In this document: positions 16,965 through 25,715 of the stretch, piece by piece
How the letters are laid out: every line of letters starts with the position of its first letter
Position numbering within the stretch: position 1 is the first letter of the stretch
From: B18-G4 sp032250805
GTDB lineage: Bacteria > Bacteroidota > Bacteroidia > Bacteroidales > B18-G4
Direction: 5' to 3'
Length of the DNA stretch: 64,000 bases
NCBI GenBank assembly: GCA_032250805.1
Contig: JAVVEM010000013.1
Coordinates: 10,078-74,077 of the forward strand
Translations under genes and position numbers: made by a program
Notes under the pieces: model-generated
Told to the model about the DNA's origin: nothing
The model's database searches: none
What the model saw: only the letters and a program-made list of their open reading frames with translations

Positions 16965-17522
16965 TTATAACCCCAAACGATCACTGATCCCCCGCATGGC
17001 AAAGATGGCAAGTTCGGCGAATTCGGGCAGGGGGATGCCGATCTTCTCGCATTCGCGAATGGCATCGCGGTTGACCGAGGCGGCAAAAGCCTTTTCCTTC
17101 ATTCGTTTTACAACAGATTTTTGCTTAACACCCGACAGCTTTTTGTCGGGGTAAACCAGGGTTGTTGCTACTATAAGACCGGTGATGGTTTCACCGGCGG
17201 CCAATGCATGATGAAACTCCTTGGTACGTGGTAGGCCGGTTGCTTCCTCATTGTGCAGTTTAATGGCTTCAATGCTTTCCTCGTCCATGCCGGCTTCCCT
17301 GAGTATAGTCACTCCTTCAAGGCCATGCCTTTTTGGGTCGGCGTCAGTGATTTCTACATCAATATCATGCAGAAGGCCGGCAATTCCCCATTGATCTTCG
17401 TCCCTTCCAAGTTTTTTTGCCAGCGCCCGCAGCACCGCTTCCGAGGCGTAACAGTGATTCTTCATGCGCTCGTTTTTTATATAGCGGTCGAGAAGTTCCA
17501 GGGCCTTGTCGCGTGTCATCAT
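16965..17522 (-). CDS. HD-domain (HDIG-type) phosphohydrolase
   Basis: A 185-residue stand-alone HD-domain protein. The metal ligands are visible in order: His in KNHCYASEA, the His-Asp doublet in GLLHDIDVE, and His residues in RHGLEG and IKLHNE. Such short HDIG proteins act as metal-dependent phosphohydrolases on nucleotides or related compounds; the exact substrate is unknown. The start codon is followed by a second ATG, so 17519 is equally possible. It follows the MOSC-Mog gene by 42 bases and precedes the methyltransferase gene, probably in one transcript. Family call strong, role open. Confidence 0.82.
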   Translation of the reverse strand: MMTRDKALELLDRYIKNERMKNHCYASEAVLRALAKKLGRDEDQWGIAGLLHDIDVEITDADPKRHGLEGVTILREAGMDEESIEAIKLHNEEATGLPRTKEFHHALAAGETITGLIVATTLVYPDKKLSGVKQKSVVKRMKEKAFAASVNRDAIRECEKIGIPLPEFAELAIFAMRGISDRLGL

Positions 17523-17564
17523 ATATTTTGTTTAGGGGTGAATGTCTGATTTAATAAGGAACAA

Positions 17565-18509
17565 TTAATGGGTATCTAACCCATGCAGCATATACACCAT
17601 ATGCCTGAGCGATTTTGTGATCTCAGCCATATATTCGTTCACGGCCTTAACGCTTCCGGGAAGCGCAAAAAGTAAGCTTTTACCGGCAGTTCCGGCCACG
17701 CCACGGCTGAGCAAGGCATTGGGTTTCTCCATACCATATATCATACGAATCATTTCCATGATCCCGGGGATCTCCTTTTTAATCACACTGCGCAAAACCT
17801 CGGGACTGATATCTCTTGGCCCGATGCCGGTGCCGCCCGTAGTAAAGATAAAGTCAACCCCCTGCTCAATGGCATCCAGCAACAAGGCGCTTAAAGCCTG
17901 TTCGTCATCAGGGATCAGGATATTTTCCACCTCGTGCAGCCATTTCTGACTTTCGAAGAACTCAATCAGCAACTGGCTGAGCCGCGGCCCGCTGCGGTCT
18001 TCATATTCTCCTGCGTGAGCACGGTCGCTCAGGGTGACCACCAGGGCACTGAATACTTTTGGAATGTATTCAAGTGTGTCGCCGGCCTGCAGGTCGCCCA
18101 AACTCAGAACCCTGCAAAAAATACCTTCTTTCGGCATTACACAATTCCCAACCTCACGGTATATGGAACAACTGTCGCCATGGCATTTTTTACCGATCTG
18201 GGTTACTTCCAGTTCAAGCTCCTTACAGTAAAAACGATCGAGGGGTGAGGCTTTATACAGTAGCATGCCTTCGGTGGTGATGTTTTCGGCAAATTCTCCG
18301 TATTTGATCTCCCTGCCGGCCAGTTTTGCGAATTTATCAACACTTTCTTTTGCCAGCATGCTTACCTGGCGGTGCCATTTTCCCGCGTGCGCATCCCCCT
18401 CAACCCCACGGTTGTTGAGGTGGATCTCGCTTACCGGGACTTTAACGGTGCCTTTTTTTTCTGATATGTTTACTGAAAGGATTTTAACATTTGTTGATTG
18501 TATGCTCAT
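17565..18509 (-). CDS. MOSC domain-MogA/MoaB fusion protein
   Basis: A 314-residue two-domain protein of molybdenum cofactor metabolism. Residues about 1-150 form a MOSC domain (NRGVEGDAHAG and the Cys-containing GKKCHGDSCSIY), found in enzymes that carry sulfurated Mo cofactor or bind sulfur. Residues about 153-310 form a MogA/MoaB molybdopterin adenylyltransferase domain with TLSDRAHAGEYEDRSG and FTTGGTGIGPRD, which adenylates molybdopterin before metal insertion by MoeA. The fusion recurs in Bacteroidota and some anaerobes. moaC, moaA and moeA lie 2.5-5 kb away on the same strand, so this protein would act in the same pathway. The gene abuts the divergent DUF5362 promoter. Confidence 0.9.
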   Translation of the reverse strand: MSIQSTNVKILSVNISEKKGTVKVPVSEIHLNNRGVEGDAHAGKWHRQVSMLAKESVDKFAKLAGREIKYGEFAENITTEGMLLYKASPLDRFYCKELELEVTQIGKKCHGDSCSIYREVGNCVMPKEGIFCRVLSLGDLQAGDTLEYIPKVFSALVVTLSDRAHAGEYEDRSGPRLSQLLIEFFESQKWLHEVENILIPDDEQALSALLLDAIEQGVDFIFTTGGTGIGPRDISPEVLRSVIKKEIPGIMEMIRMIYGMEKPNALLSRGVAGTAGKSLLFALPGSVKAVNEYMAEITKSLRHMVYMLHGLDTH

Positions 18510-18518
18510 CTTAATTTT

Positions 18519-18549
18519 TTTGTTTATGTATCTTATCTTGCTATATTTG
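18519..18549 (+). promoter_or_regulatory. Promoter of the DUF5362 gene
   Basis: TTTG (18519-18522), 19 bases, then TATATTTG (18542-18549): a complete match to the Bacteroidota promoter consensus, 57 bases before the ATG at 18607. The leader downstream contains a 5-bp stem GTCAG/CTGAC with a 10-base loop. The -33 box lies only 9 bases from the start codon of the divergent MOSC-Mog gene. Confidence 0.7.
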
Positions 18550-18606
18550 TATATCGGTCAGTGTAAATGCGCTGACGGTTCACAAAAATAACTAAAACAT
18601 ATTAGT

Positions 18607-18990
18607 ATGGAACAACCAAATGCAGATCAGAGTAATTTGATTAAAGAAGTTACGACTCCTGTATATCAGGCACGTGGCTGGATGAAATTTATTGGTGTCC
18701 TTATGATCATTGGTGGCATTCTTTATGCCCTTACCATTGTAGGGATCATTATCGCCTGGTTGCCAATCTGGATGGGAGTGGTGCTTTTAAAGGCAGGCTC
18801 CTCCTCGGAGCAGGCCTATTTCAGCGGTGATAAATATAGCCTGATCAAATCGCTTAACCAGATCAAACTGTATTTTACCATTATGGGCATCCTTACCCTT
18901 ATTAGTATTGTATTTTCTGCAATAGCAATTATAGCGTTTATTGCAGGAGGTTTTGCCTTTGGTGAATTTTTTGATGGCGGATATTACTAG
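18607..18990 (+). CDS. DUF5362 family membrane protein
   Basis: A 127-residue integral membrane protein. The cytoplasmic N-terminus is followed by helices at about 27-60 (IGVLMIIGGILYALTIVGIIIAW, possibly two short helices) and 90-118 (YFTIMGILTLISIVFSAIAIIAFIAGG split by a short turn). The layout and the ARGWMKFIGVLMIIGG segment match DUF5362, a Bacteroidota family without known function. It stands alone, divergent from MOSC-Mog and convergent with the TPR gene with only 11 bases between stops. It has a strong promoter, which suggests a steadily expressed small membrane protein. Confidence 0.78.
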   Translation: MEQPNADQSNLIKEVTTPVYQARGWMKFIGVLMIIGGILYALTIVGIIIAWLPIWMGVVLLKAGSSSEQAYFSGDKYSLIKSLNQIKLYFTIMGILTLISIVFSAIAIIAFIAGGFAFGEFFDGGYY

Positions 18991-19001
18991 AAATTTACCG
19001 A

Positions 19002-20990
19002 TCATTTATAGCAAAAGCGCTTGATGACGCCATAAGCGCTTTTAATCCCCAGTTCGCCGGCCTTACTAAGATCGCTGCAGCCGTTGTCGAGCTGATAGAG
19101 GTATATATAAGTTAATCCGCGGTTAAACCAGGCTTCAGCCAGCCCGGGATCGAGTTTTATGGCTTGTGAATAATCAAGCACCGCACTGTTATAGTCTTTG
19201 AGCCTGCAGCGTATGTTTCCGCGATTGAACCAGGCATATGGCAGCTTTGGGCTAAGCCCGATTACCCTGTCGTAATCCTGCAGTACAGTGGCAAAATCGG
19301 GTTCTCTTATCACATCCTCAGCCCTGGGTGCAGGGATCTTATCCCAGCTTATGGTTACATTATCAGTATAAACCCGTTCATTATACAAATACTCTTCAAG
19401 CTCATACCTGGTGTTTGCCCTGTTGAAATATGCATAAACAAATTTAGGGAAGAGCGTAATGGTGTTATCATAAGCATCGAGCGAATTTGTATAGTTATGT
19501 GCCATGCCATTTACAACTCCCTTAAGAAAATGGCCAATATAATCGGAAGAGTTTTCGCTGAGAAGGCTGTCGGCAATCGTAAGGTGATAATTAAGCGTTT
19601 CGGCATTTTCCTCAACCGCCTCGTTCATGATGATAAAGGCCAGGTCTTCCCCGTTGCTGACCGTATATTCGGTGATCTCCTTTACCGTAAATCCTTCGCG
19701 CTGTTTTCTGACAAATTCCTTGTCTTTTTTAATAAACTGTACAGTAAAATTTGGCTGTAACTCAATGCCTTCATATGCCCTGTTAAGCTCACCGGTCATA
19801 TTGCCATCATTAAAATCCGATTCAAATGCAATCAGTTTTTTAAAATAGCTGGAGTCGGCATAGGTTTTCAGCAATGCTTCGGTCGATGATTCTCCATCAT
19901 TAAGCATGTTTATGATCTCAAAAGCCCTGTCGCTGTCCTGCTTTGCACCCTGAAAGTCGTTCAATTGCTGTCGGGATGCTGAGCGCTGAAGGTAAGCACC
20001 GGCAAAATCAGGGAATAGCTCTATGCATTTTGTATAGTCGGCAATGGCTTCTTTATGCTGTCCGGTAACCTGGTAAATATAAGCCCTGCCATACCAGGCA
20101 TAAACATTATTGGGGTTGATCCCGATCACCATGTTGTAATCCCTGAGCGAGCCTTCATAGTTTTTCAGGCTTGCTTTGAGCCATGCCCTGTTGTAATAAG
20201 TGAGGGCATTGTAAGGATTTCCCTTGATCACGGCATCAAAGTCACGCATGGCTCCTGTGGTGTCTCCTGTATTGATCCGGGTTAAGCCCCTGTGGAAACG
20301 GGCCACCGAATTGTCGGGATCTAGGTCCATGATCTGCTCAAAATCAGCAATGGCTTTCTCATATTCTTCCGTTTCGTAATAGATCTGACCGCGTTTGAGG
20401 TAGGCATCGGTATTGAAATAGTCCAGCAAGAGCGCTTTGTTGCAATCTTCTATGGCCCCTTCGTTATTGTTCAGGTAACTTTTGGCAATGGCTCTGTAAA
20501 GATATGCATGGGCGATTGTCTTGTCGAATTTTAATGCCTGGTTAAGATCATCAATGGCTGATGCATAACGCTTCATGTTGATGCGTGTAAGACCCCTGTC
20601 GATATATATGTCGGGATTGAAGGGGTCGATCTCCAGTGCTTTGTGAAAATCGTGCTGGGCATTGGTGTAATTATACATTTGTGCCCTGGCAATGGCCCTG
20701 TAATGATAGGCATGCGAATACAGCGGGTGTATAGTCACTGCCGTGCTAAGGTCGCGGTCTGCCCCCTGGTAATCGCCCAGGTAAAGCTTGGCGATGCCTC
20801 TTAAAAAATATGGTTTGAACAGCTCGGGCTTATAAGTGATAACGATGTTGAATTTTTTGATCGATTCAGCATAGTTGGACTGGCTGAGCTCATATCGCCC
20901 CGAATGCATAAAGTGCGAAATGTTTACCTGTGCTGAGGCAAAAAGCGACAAAAGCAGGCCCAAAAGTGCTGTGATCAGAATCTTTTTCAT
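19002..20990 (-). CDS. Exported TPR-repeat protein
   Basis: A 662-residue protein with a signal peptide (MKKILITALLGLLLSLFASAQ) followed by about ten consecutive tetratricopeptide repeats (to residue about 380), a non-repeat segment of roughly 100 residues rich in charged amino acids (KKDKEFVRKQREGF), and four more repeats to the end. The repeats carry the usual A-Y-x-x-R-G-x-A/x-x-x-L pattern. It probably works in the periplasm as a scaffold or assembly helper. The gene starts 16 bases after moaC, so it is likely transcribed with moeA-moaA-moaC. The start at 20990 is preferred over 20996 because MKK begins the signal peptide. Function unknown. Confidence 0.85.
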   Translation of the reverse strand: MKKILITALLGLLLSLFASAQVNISHFMHSGRYELSQSNYAESIKKFNIVITYKPELFKPYFLRGIAKLYLGDYQGADRDLSTAVTIHPLYSHAYHYRAIARAQMYNYTNAQHDFHKALEIDPFNPDIYIDRGLTRINMKRYASAIDDLNQALKFDKTIAHAYLYRAIAKSYLNNNEGAIEDCNKALLLDYFNTDAYLKRGQIYYETEEYEKAIADFEQIMDLDPDNSVARFHRGLTRINTGDTTGAMRDFDAVIKGNPYNALTYYNRAWLKASLKNYEGSLRDYNMVIGINPNNVYAWYGRAYIYQVTGQHKEAIADYTKCIELFPDFAGAYLQRSASRQQLNDFQGAKQDSDRAFEIINMLNDGESSTEALLKTYADSSYFKKLIAFESDFNDGNMTGELNRAYEGIELQPNFTVQFIKKDKEFVRKQREGFTVKEITEYTVSNGEDLAFIIMNEAVEENAETLNYHLTIADSLLSENSSDYIGHFLKGVVNGMAHNYTNSLDAYDNTITLFPKFVYAYFNRANTRYELEEYLYNERVYTDNVTISWDKIPAPRAEDVIREPDFATVLQDYDRVIGLSPKLPYAWFNRGNIRCRLKDYNSAVLDYSQAIKLDPGLAEAWFNRGLTYIYLYQLDNGCSDLSKAGELGIKSAYGVIKRFCYK

Positions 20991-21006
20991 AGGCATTCAG
21001 CTAACG

Positions 21007-21459
21007 CTAAAGATCGGTTTTTGTTTTCCCGCTCAGGCTGATGTCGCCTATCTGCATATGTTTGTCGACGGCCTTGCACATATCGTAAATCGTTAATAAA
21101 GCAATGCTGACTGCGGTGAGCGCTTCCATTTCAACCCCGGTTTGACCTATGCAGCGTGCCAGGCCGGTTACCTTTATCCCATCGGGAAGGATCTCTGCAT
21201 TTACTTTTACTTTGGTAAGGGCCAGGGGATGGCAGAGGGGGATCAGTTCGCTGGTGCGCTTGGCTGCCTGTATTCCGGCAATCTCGGCAACAGTGAGCAC
21301 ATCGCCCTTTTTGATCTCATTTTCGCGGATCAGCTCAAGGGATTTTTTACTAAGCCTGATATGACCTTCAGCTATCGCTTCGCGCTGCTGTTCAGGCTTG
21401 GCACTGATATCAACCATGCGGGCCTTACCTTTATCGTCAGTATGTGAAAGTTGTTTCAT
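21007..21459 (-). CDS. moaC: Cyclic pyranopterin monophosphate synthase MoaC
   Basis: Second enzyme of molybdenum cofactor synthesis: it turns the MoaA product (3',8-cyclo-dihydro-GTP) into cyclic pyranopterin monophosphate. The 150-residue length and motifs are those of MoaC: MVDISAKPE near the N-terminus, AKRTSELIPLCHPL with the active-site region, GQTGVEMEALTAVS, and YDMCKAVDKHM with the catalytic lysines. Usual MoaC is about 155-160 residues, so this copy is complete with a slightly short C-terminus. It follows moaA by 65 bases on the same strand. No moaD or moaE is visible in the window. Confidence 0.95.
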   Translation of the reverse strand: MKQLSHTDDKGKARMVDISAKPEQQREAIAEGHIRLSKKSLELIRENEIKKGDVLTVAEIAGIQAAKRTSELIPLCHPLALTKVKVNAEILPDGIKVTGLARCIGQTGVEMEALTAVSIALLTIYDMCKAVDKHMQIGDISLSGKTKTDL

Positions 21460-21524
21460 GCTTTCGGGTTTTTTATTTGGCTTTCTTCCAGAAAAATTTC
21501 AGTTGCTATGGGTTTCCGACAGTG

Positions 21525-22325
21525 CTATCCGCCGATATTGTAAAAACTGCTCTTCTGACTGCTTAAACCGCATGCCGGTTTATTTTCTACTGCCATCAAC
21601 AGTGCTTTTCTTGCTCCGAGTTTTCGAACATTGTATTCCAGATCGCTGAACAGGCATGGCTTGATCATGCCGTCGGAGGTCAGGCGCAGTCTGTTGCAAC
21701 TGGCACAATGACCTCCCGATCCCCCGATTACTTCTCCAAAGGTACCTTCGTGCAGATCCATTTGGGGGATGAATCGTATTTGAAGGCCCTTAATCCTGGC
21801 AAAAGCACTCACGCTCTGAGCATCGGGCTCATCGCCATTGTGTTTTACGACACAATTGAGCTTTACCGGGTTAAGTCCGGCATCAAGGGCAGCATCAATC
21901 CCCATCAGCGCATCCTGAAGACTGCCTACACGGGTAATGGATTTATACTTTTCGGGCCTGAGGGTGTCGAGACTGATGTTTACCCGGTGCAGGCCTGCTT
22001 TTTTCAATTCGAAGGCGTATTTCGGAAGCAGGGTGCCATTGGTGGTCATTCCAAAATCGTTGATGCCTTCAATATCAGCGATCATCCTTACAAGTTCTGT
22101 AATCCCTTTTCTCACCAGTGGTTCACCCCCGGTGATCCTGACCTTGTCGACGCCCAGCCTGACTGCTTCCTCAACCACTTCAACGATCTCGTCATAGCTG
22201 AGAATATCCTTATGCTTCATAAGTTTTATGCCACTGGCAGGCATACAATATGTGCAGCGGAGGTTGCATCGGTCGGTGACCGAAATACGGAGGTAGTTTA
22301 TTTTTCTGTTATATTTGTCTAACAT
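21525..22325 (-). CDS. moaA: GTP 3',8-cyclase MoaA, shortened form
   Basis: Radical SAM enzyme of the first molybdenum cofactor step. The N-terminal cluster ligands are Cys20, Cys24 and Cys27 (DRCNLRCTYC); the second cluster is CASCNRLRLTSDG...C, with the C-x2-C-x13-C spacing and the two arginines that bind GTP; the C-terminal Gly-Gly tail (NIGG) is present. At 266 residues it is about 60 shorter than typical MoaA. The missing part lies between IRFIPQM and the second cluster, where only about 20 residues remain. The ATG at 22325 is chosen because the codon before it is TTG. It overlaps the end of moeA by 17 bases. The reaction is very likely retained, but the compaction leaves some doubt. Confidence 0.88.
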   Translation of the reverse strand: MLDKYNRKINYLRISVTDRCNLRCTYCMPASGIKLMKHKDILSYDEIVEVVEEAVRLGVDKVRITGGEPLVRKGITELVRMIADIEGINDFGMTTNGTLLPKYAFELKKAGLHRVNISLDTLRPEKYKSITRVGSLQDALMGIDAALDAGLNPVKLNCVVKHNGDEPDAQSVSAFARIKGLQIRFIPQMDLHEGTFGEVIGGSGGHCASCNRLRLTSDGMIKPCLFSDLEYNVRKLGARKALLMAVENKPACGLSSQKSSFYNIGG

Positions 22326-23481
22326 CAATGAGTTCTCCTGCTTTCAGGCTTTCTGTGCCCATGGGTACCCTGATAAAACCATCAGCCAGGCTTAATGCCT
22401 GTATGTGGGCAGAGCCATGATATTCGTTCGGAAACACTTTTCCGTCTTCAATCCTAACCGGAATAAACGAATCACGGTCGGTCTTTTTTCGAGTGTAGTA
22501 TGCCCCCATGGGCAGGTTGAGGACTTTGTGGCCGATTTCGGCACCCATCGACAGGCGAAGGTATGGCTTCACGAGCAGATCAAAGGTGTTGAATGCCGAG
22601 ACAGGATTGCCCGGAAGGCCGAAAATCCTTTTATTGCCATACTTCCCGAAAAGGGTTGGTTTTCCTGGCTGGATGGCAAGTGTTTGAAAAAGCACATCGA
22701 TATGCAGTTTTTCAAATACGGCCGGGATAAAATCAAATTGTCCCATAGATATTCCACCTGTAAGGATGACCACATCGTTGTTTTCCAGGGCTTCATGGAT
22801 GATATTATACGTAGCTTCTTCTTCATCGCGGGCAATGCCCAGATAGTGCGGTTCGGCACCGCATTTTATCACCTGGCCGATGAGCTGGTATGCATTGCTG
22901 TTCCTGATCTTCGATACACCCGGTTTTTGTGTGGGTTCTACAATCTCATCGCCTGTTGAAATGATCGCCACACGTGGCTTTAAAGAAACCTGCAGATTTG
23001 CATATCCTGTTGATGCAAGAATAGCCATGTGCTGGGGCTCAATAATCGTGCCTTCATCAATGAGCACATCACCTTTTGCCACATCTTCAGCTTTCATGGA
23101 AATGTTTGATTTTCCGGGTTTCCCGGTAAAAATTATATTGCCATCGCTGTCCGTGTGTGTATCTTCTACCTTAATCACGGTATCGGCCCCCTCAGGTACC
23201 GGAGCACCGGTCATAATTTCCGAACATTCGCCTTCTCCGACATTTTTTTCGGGTTCTTTTCCGGCGGGGATGGTTTCAATTAAGCGCAAGGGTTTGTTCA
23301 AATCCTCATTACGGCATGCATAACCATCCATTGCTGATTTATTAAACGGGGGCATATCGACATCCGAAATGATGACTTCGGCAAGCACACGGTGGAGCGA
23401 ATCCTTTACATCAACATTTTCGACATCCATTGGCTCTACAGCGCCTGTAACCAATTTATATGCTTCTTCGATGCGGATCAT
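22309..23481 (-). CDS. moeA: Molybdopterin molybdenumtransferase MoeA
   Basis: Inserts molybdate into adenylated molybdopterin to finish the cofactor. The 390-residue length and four-domain pattern fit MoeA: N-terminal segment with MPPFNKSAMDGYA (active-site region), a beta-rich domain with IMTGAPVPEGADTVI, a MogA-like domain with IISTGDEIVEP and ILTGGISMGQFD, the loop FGLPGNPVSAF, and the small C-terminal beta barrel. First of the row moeA-moaA-moaC-TPR. It lies 97 bases after the stop of ppk. The MogA partner activity is supplied by the MOSC-Mog fusion at 17565-18509. Confidence 0.95.
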   Translation of the reverse strand: MIRIEEAYKLVTGAVEPMDVENVDVKDSLHRVLAEVIISDVDMPPFNKSAMDGYACRNEDLNKPLRLIETIPAGKEPEKNVGEGECSEIMTGAPVPEGADTVIKVEDTHTDSDGNIIFTGKPGKSNISMKAEDVAKGDVLIDEGTIIEPQHMAILASTGYANLQVSLKPRVAIISTGDEIVEPTQKPGVSKIRNSNAYQLIGQVIKCGAEPHYLGIARDEEEATYNIIHEALENNDVVILTGGISMGQFDFIPAVFEKLHIDVLFQTLAIQPGKPTLFGKYGNKRIFGLPGNPVSAFNTFDLLVKPYLRLSMGAEIGHKVLNLPMGAYYTRKKTDRDSFIPVRIEDGKVFPNEYHGSAHIQALSLADGFIRVPMGTESLKAGELIDVRQI

Positions 23482-23578
23482 TTGTTATTGTTTTGATATG
23501 CAAAAATAGACTTTTTTCAGAAGGTATACGGAACACCTGGCGCAGAATAACGAAGAATGGGCTTTGCAACCCAGGCCT

Positions 23579-25633
23579 CTAAAGTTTTGCTTTCAGGTAG
23601 TCGTATATCTCAAACTGTGCGCGGTGTTGGAAAGTATCGCCTGTTGTGCGGTACTGGTTCATGTTTTTTCTGCTCAGATACCGGGCCTGGGTATTGTCCT
23701 TCAGCTGGATCTGAAGCATGTCGTGGAGTTCCTTTTTGATGCCCTCATCAAGGATGGGGCAAACAACTTCAACACGATGATCGAAATTACGGGGCATCCA
23801 GTCGGCAGAGCCAATGTAATACTTATGGTCGCCCCCGTTGCAGAAAACAAAAACTCTCGAATGTTCAAGGAATTTGTCGACAATGCTGAAGGTTTCGACT
23901 TTATCATTGATCTCTTCATCGCCGGGATCGATGATGCATATCCCCCTGATGATCATCTGCAGCTTTACGCCTGCTTTTGCTGCTTCATAAACTTTATTGG
24001 CGATCTTTTTGTCGGAAATGCTGTTCATCTTCAGAATGGCCCAGGCTTCTTTCCCTTCGGCTGCATTCTTAATCTCATTCCCGAGCATGTTTGTAAAAAA
24101 CTGCCTGATGCTGAATGGCGCAATAATGAGATTGCTGAAGGTGGGCATGATGAACTTCGATTCGAACAGATGGAATACCTTGTTCACTTCTGCTGTGATC
24201 TCCTGATTTGCGGTGAGCAGGCTGTCGTCGGCATATACCCTGGCAGTCGATTCATTGAAGTTTCCTGTACTTATGTTGGCGTAATAGACATTTTCGCCAT
24301 TTTCTTTTCTCCTGATCTGCAGAAGTTTGCTGTGTACCTTAAAGCCCGGAATGGTTTGAATGATCTTGACCCCTTCTTCCTGCAGCCTGTTGGTCCAGTA
24401 AATATTGGCCTCCTCCTCAAAGCGTGCCTGCAGTTCCATGAATACTGTAACCTGCTTACCGTTTCGTGCAGCATTGATGAGGGCATTCATTACGCTCGAT
24501 CCTTCGGCGGCGCGGTAAAATGTCATTTTAATGGCCCGCACCTGCGGGTCGATGGATGCCTCCCTGAGCAGATCGATGATATAGTGAAAGGTTTGGTAAG
24601 GGTAGTGCAGCATAATGTCCTTCTCGCGTAACACCTCAATAATGCTCTTGTTCGGGGGCAGATCCTTATGGAGCAAGGGTGGTGAAGGCGGATACCTCAA
24701 CTCAGTGCGGCCAAGGTCGGGGAAGCTCATAAAATCTTTAAAATTATGATATTTGCCACCGGCGCGTGTATTGTCGCGCTTGCGGATATTAAATTTTTTC
24801 ATAAGCAGTTTGAGCAACTCCTCAGGTATTTTTTTGTCGTAGACAAAGCGAACGGGCTCACCCTTTTTGCGCTGCTTTACGCTTTCACTCATGAGCTCAA
24901 GAAAGCTTTTCGATACGTCATTGTCGATATCCATCTCCGCATCGCGGGTAAACTTTATCGTATAGGCCTTGTAGTAGTCGTAACCAAATATTGAAAAGAT
25001 GTCGCCCAGGCAGTAACGGATCACGTCATCGAGAAGGATAATGAATTTCTTGTTTTCTTTTTCAGGCAGGATAACAAAACGGTCGACTTTGTCGGTGGGA
25101 ACGGTGATCAGCGCAAACTGCCGCTTGTTTCCGTTTTTTTTGCTGCGGAGGTCAACGGCAAGATGTATCGTTGCATCTTTAAGGGTTTGCAGATCGGTGA
25201 GATTGTCAAGCATCAACGGAAAAAGATCCGGCCTCACCTTATCCGAAAAAAAACGATGTACAAACCTGCCCTGCTCTTCATCAAGGCTTTGCTCATCCAT
25301 GATAAGGATATTTTCTTCATTGAGCTTCAGTTTGATCTCTTCCCAGGTTTTGTTGAATTTAATTTCCTGTTCCTCAACAATGTGGGCTATCTCTTCAAGT
25401 ACTGCAGCAGTTTCATTTCCTGCAATGTTGTTTTTAATCTCATAATTCAACATCCTGCGTTGTGTGGCAACCCTCACCCTGAAAAATTCATCGCGGTTGT
25501 TGGAATATATTCCCAGAAATTTGATCCGGTCGATCAGGGGGGTGGTTTCATCCATTGCCTCCTGCAACACGCGCTCGTTAAAATCAAGCCAGCTGATCTC
25601 CCTGTTAATGTATTTTGATTTTTTTAAGGTCAT
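23579..25633 (-). CDS. ppk1: Polyphosphate kinase 1
   Basis: Makes and degrades long-chain inorganic polyphosphate using ATP, on the inner face of the membrane. The 684-residue protein has the PPK1 domains in order: N-terminal helical domain (YINREISWLDFNERVLQEA), the head domain, and two phospholipase-D-like C-terminal domains. The autophosphorylated His is in GFKVHSKLLQI, and the second conserved His is in RNFDHRVEV. Tyr/Arg residues of the ATP site are in PYQTFHYIIDLL. A matching promoter lies in the 80-base gap after the SixA gene. A CHAD-domain protein (44583-45386) and a CYTH protein (58928-59440), both from families linked to polyphosphate, are elsewhere in the window. Confidence 0.96.
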   Translation of the reverse strand: MTLKKSKYINREISWLDFNERVLQEAMDETTPLIDRIKFLGIYSNNRDEFFRVRVATQRRMLNYEIKNNIAGNETAAVLEEIAHIVEEQEIKFNKTWEEIKLKLNEENILIMDEQSLDEEQGRFVHRFFSDKVRPDLFPLMLDNLTDLQTLKDATIHLAVDLRSKKNGNKRQFALITVPTDKVDRFVILPEKENKKFIILLDDVIRYCLGDIFSIFGYDYYKAYTIKFTRDAEMDIDNDVSKSFLELMSESVKQRKKGEPVRFVYDKKIPEELLKLLMKKFNIRKRDNTRAGGKYHNFKDFMSFPDLGRTELRYPPSPPLLHKDLPPNKSIIEVLREKDIMLHYPYQTFHYIIDLLREASIDPQVRAIKMTFYRAAEGSSVMNALINAARNGKQVTVFMELQARFEEEANIYWTNRLQEEGVKIIQTIPGFKVHSKLLQIRRKENGENVYYANISTGNFNESTARVYADDSLLTANQEITAEVNKVFHLFESKFIMPTFSNLIIAPFSIRQFFTNMLGNEIKNAAEGKEAWAILKMNSISDKKIANKVYEAAKAGVKLQMIIRGICIIDPGDEEINDKVETFSIVDKFLEHSRVFVFCNGGDHKYYIGSADWMPRNFDHRVEVVCPILDEGIKKELHDMLQIQLKDNTQARYLSRKNMNQYRTTGDTFQHRAQFEIYDYLKAKL

Positions 25634-25656
25634 GTGCTGTTATTCCATTGCCAGTA

Positions 25657-25684
25657 CAAAGATATAAAATTAGCTGAAACCCAA
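25657..25684 (-). promoter_or_regulatory. Promoter of ppk1
   Basis: Minus-strand TTG (25684-25682), 17 bases, then TATCTTTG (25664-25657): a good Bacteroidota promoter 24 bases before the ppk1 ATG. It lets ppk1 be transcribed separately from the upstream SixA gene. Confidence 0.6.
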
Positions 25685-25715
25685 GGTGTCGCAACTGCCT
25701 GCTACCAACCGGGGG

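Noticed and set aside
21708..22322. A 204-codon plus-strand frame
   Set aside because: Antisense to moaA, whose motifs are clear.
22405..22959. A 184-codon plus-strand frame
   Set aside because: Antisense to moeA; no motif.
23564..24631. A 355-codon open frame on the plus strand
   Set aside because: It lies fully antisense to ppk1, a well-conserved gene, and its translation shows no family motif.
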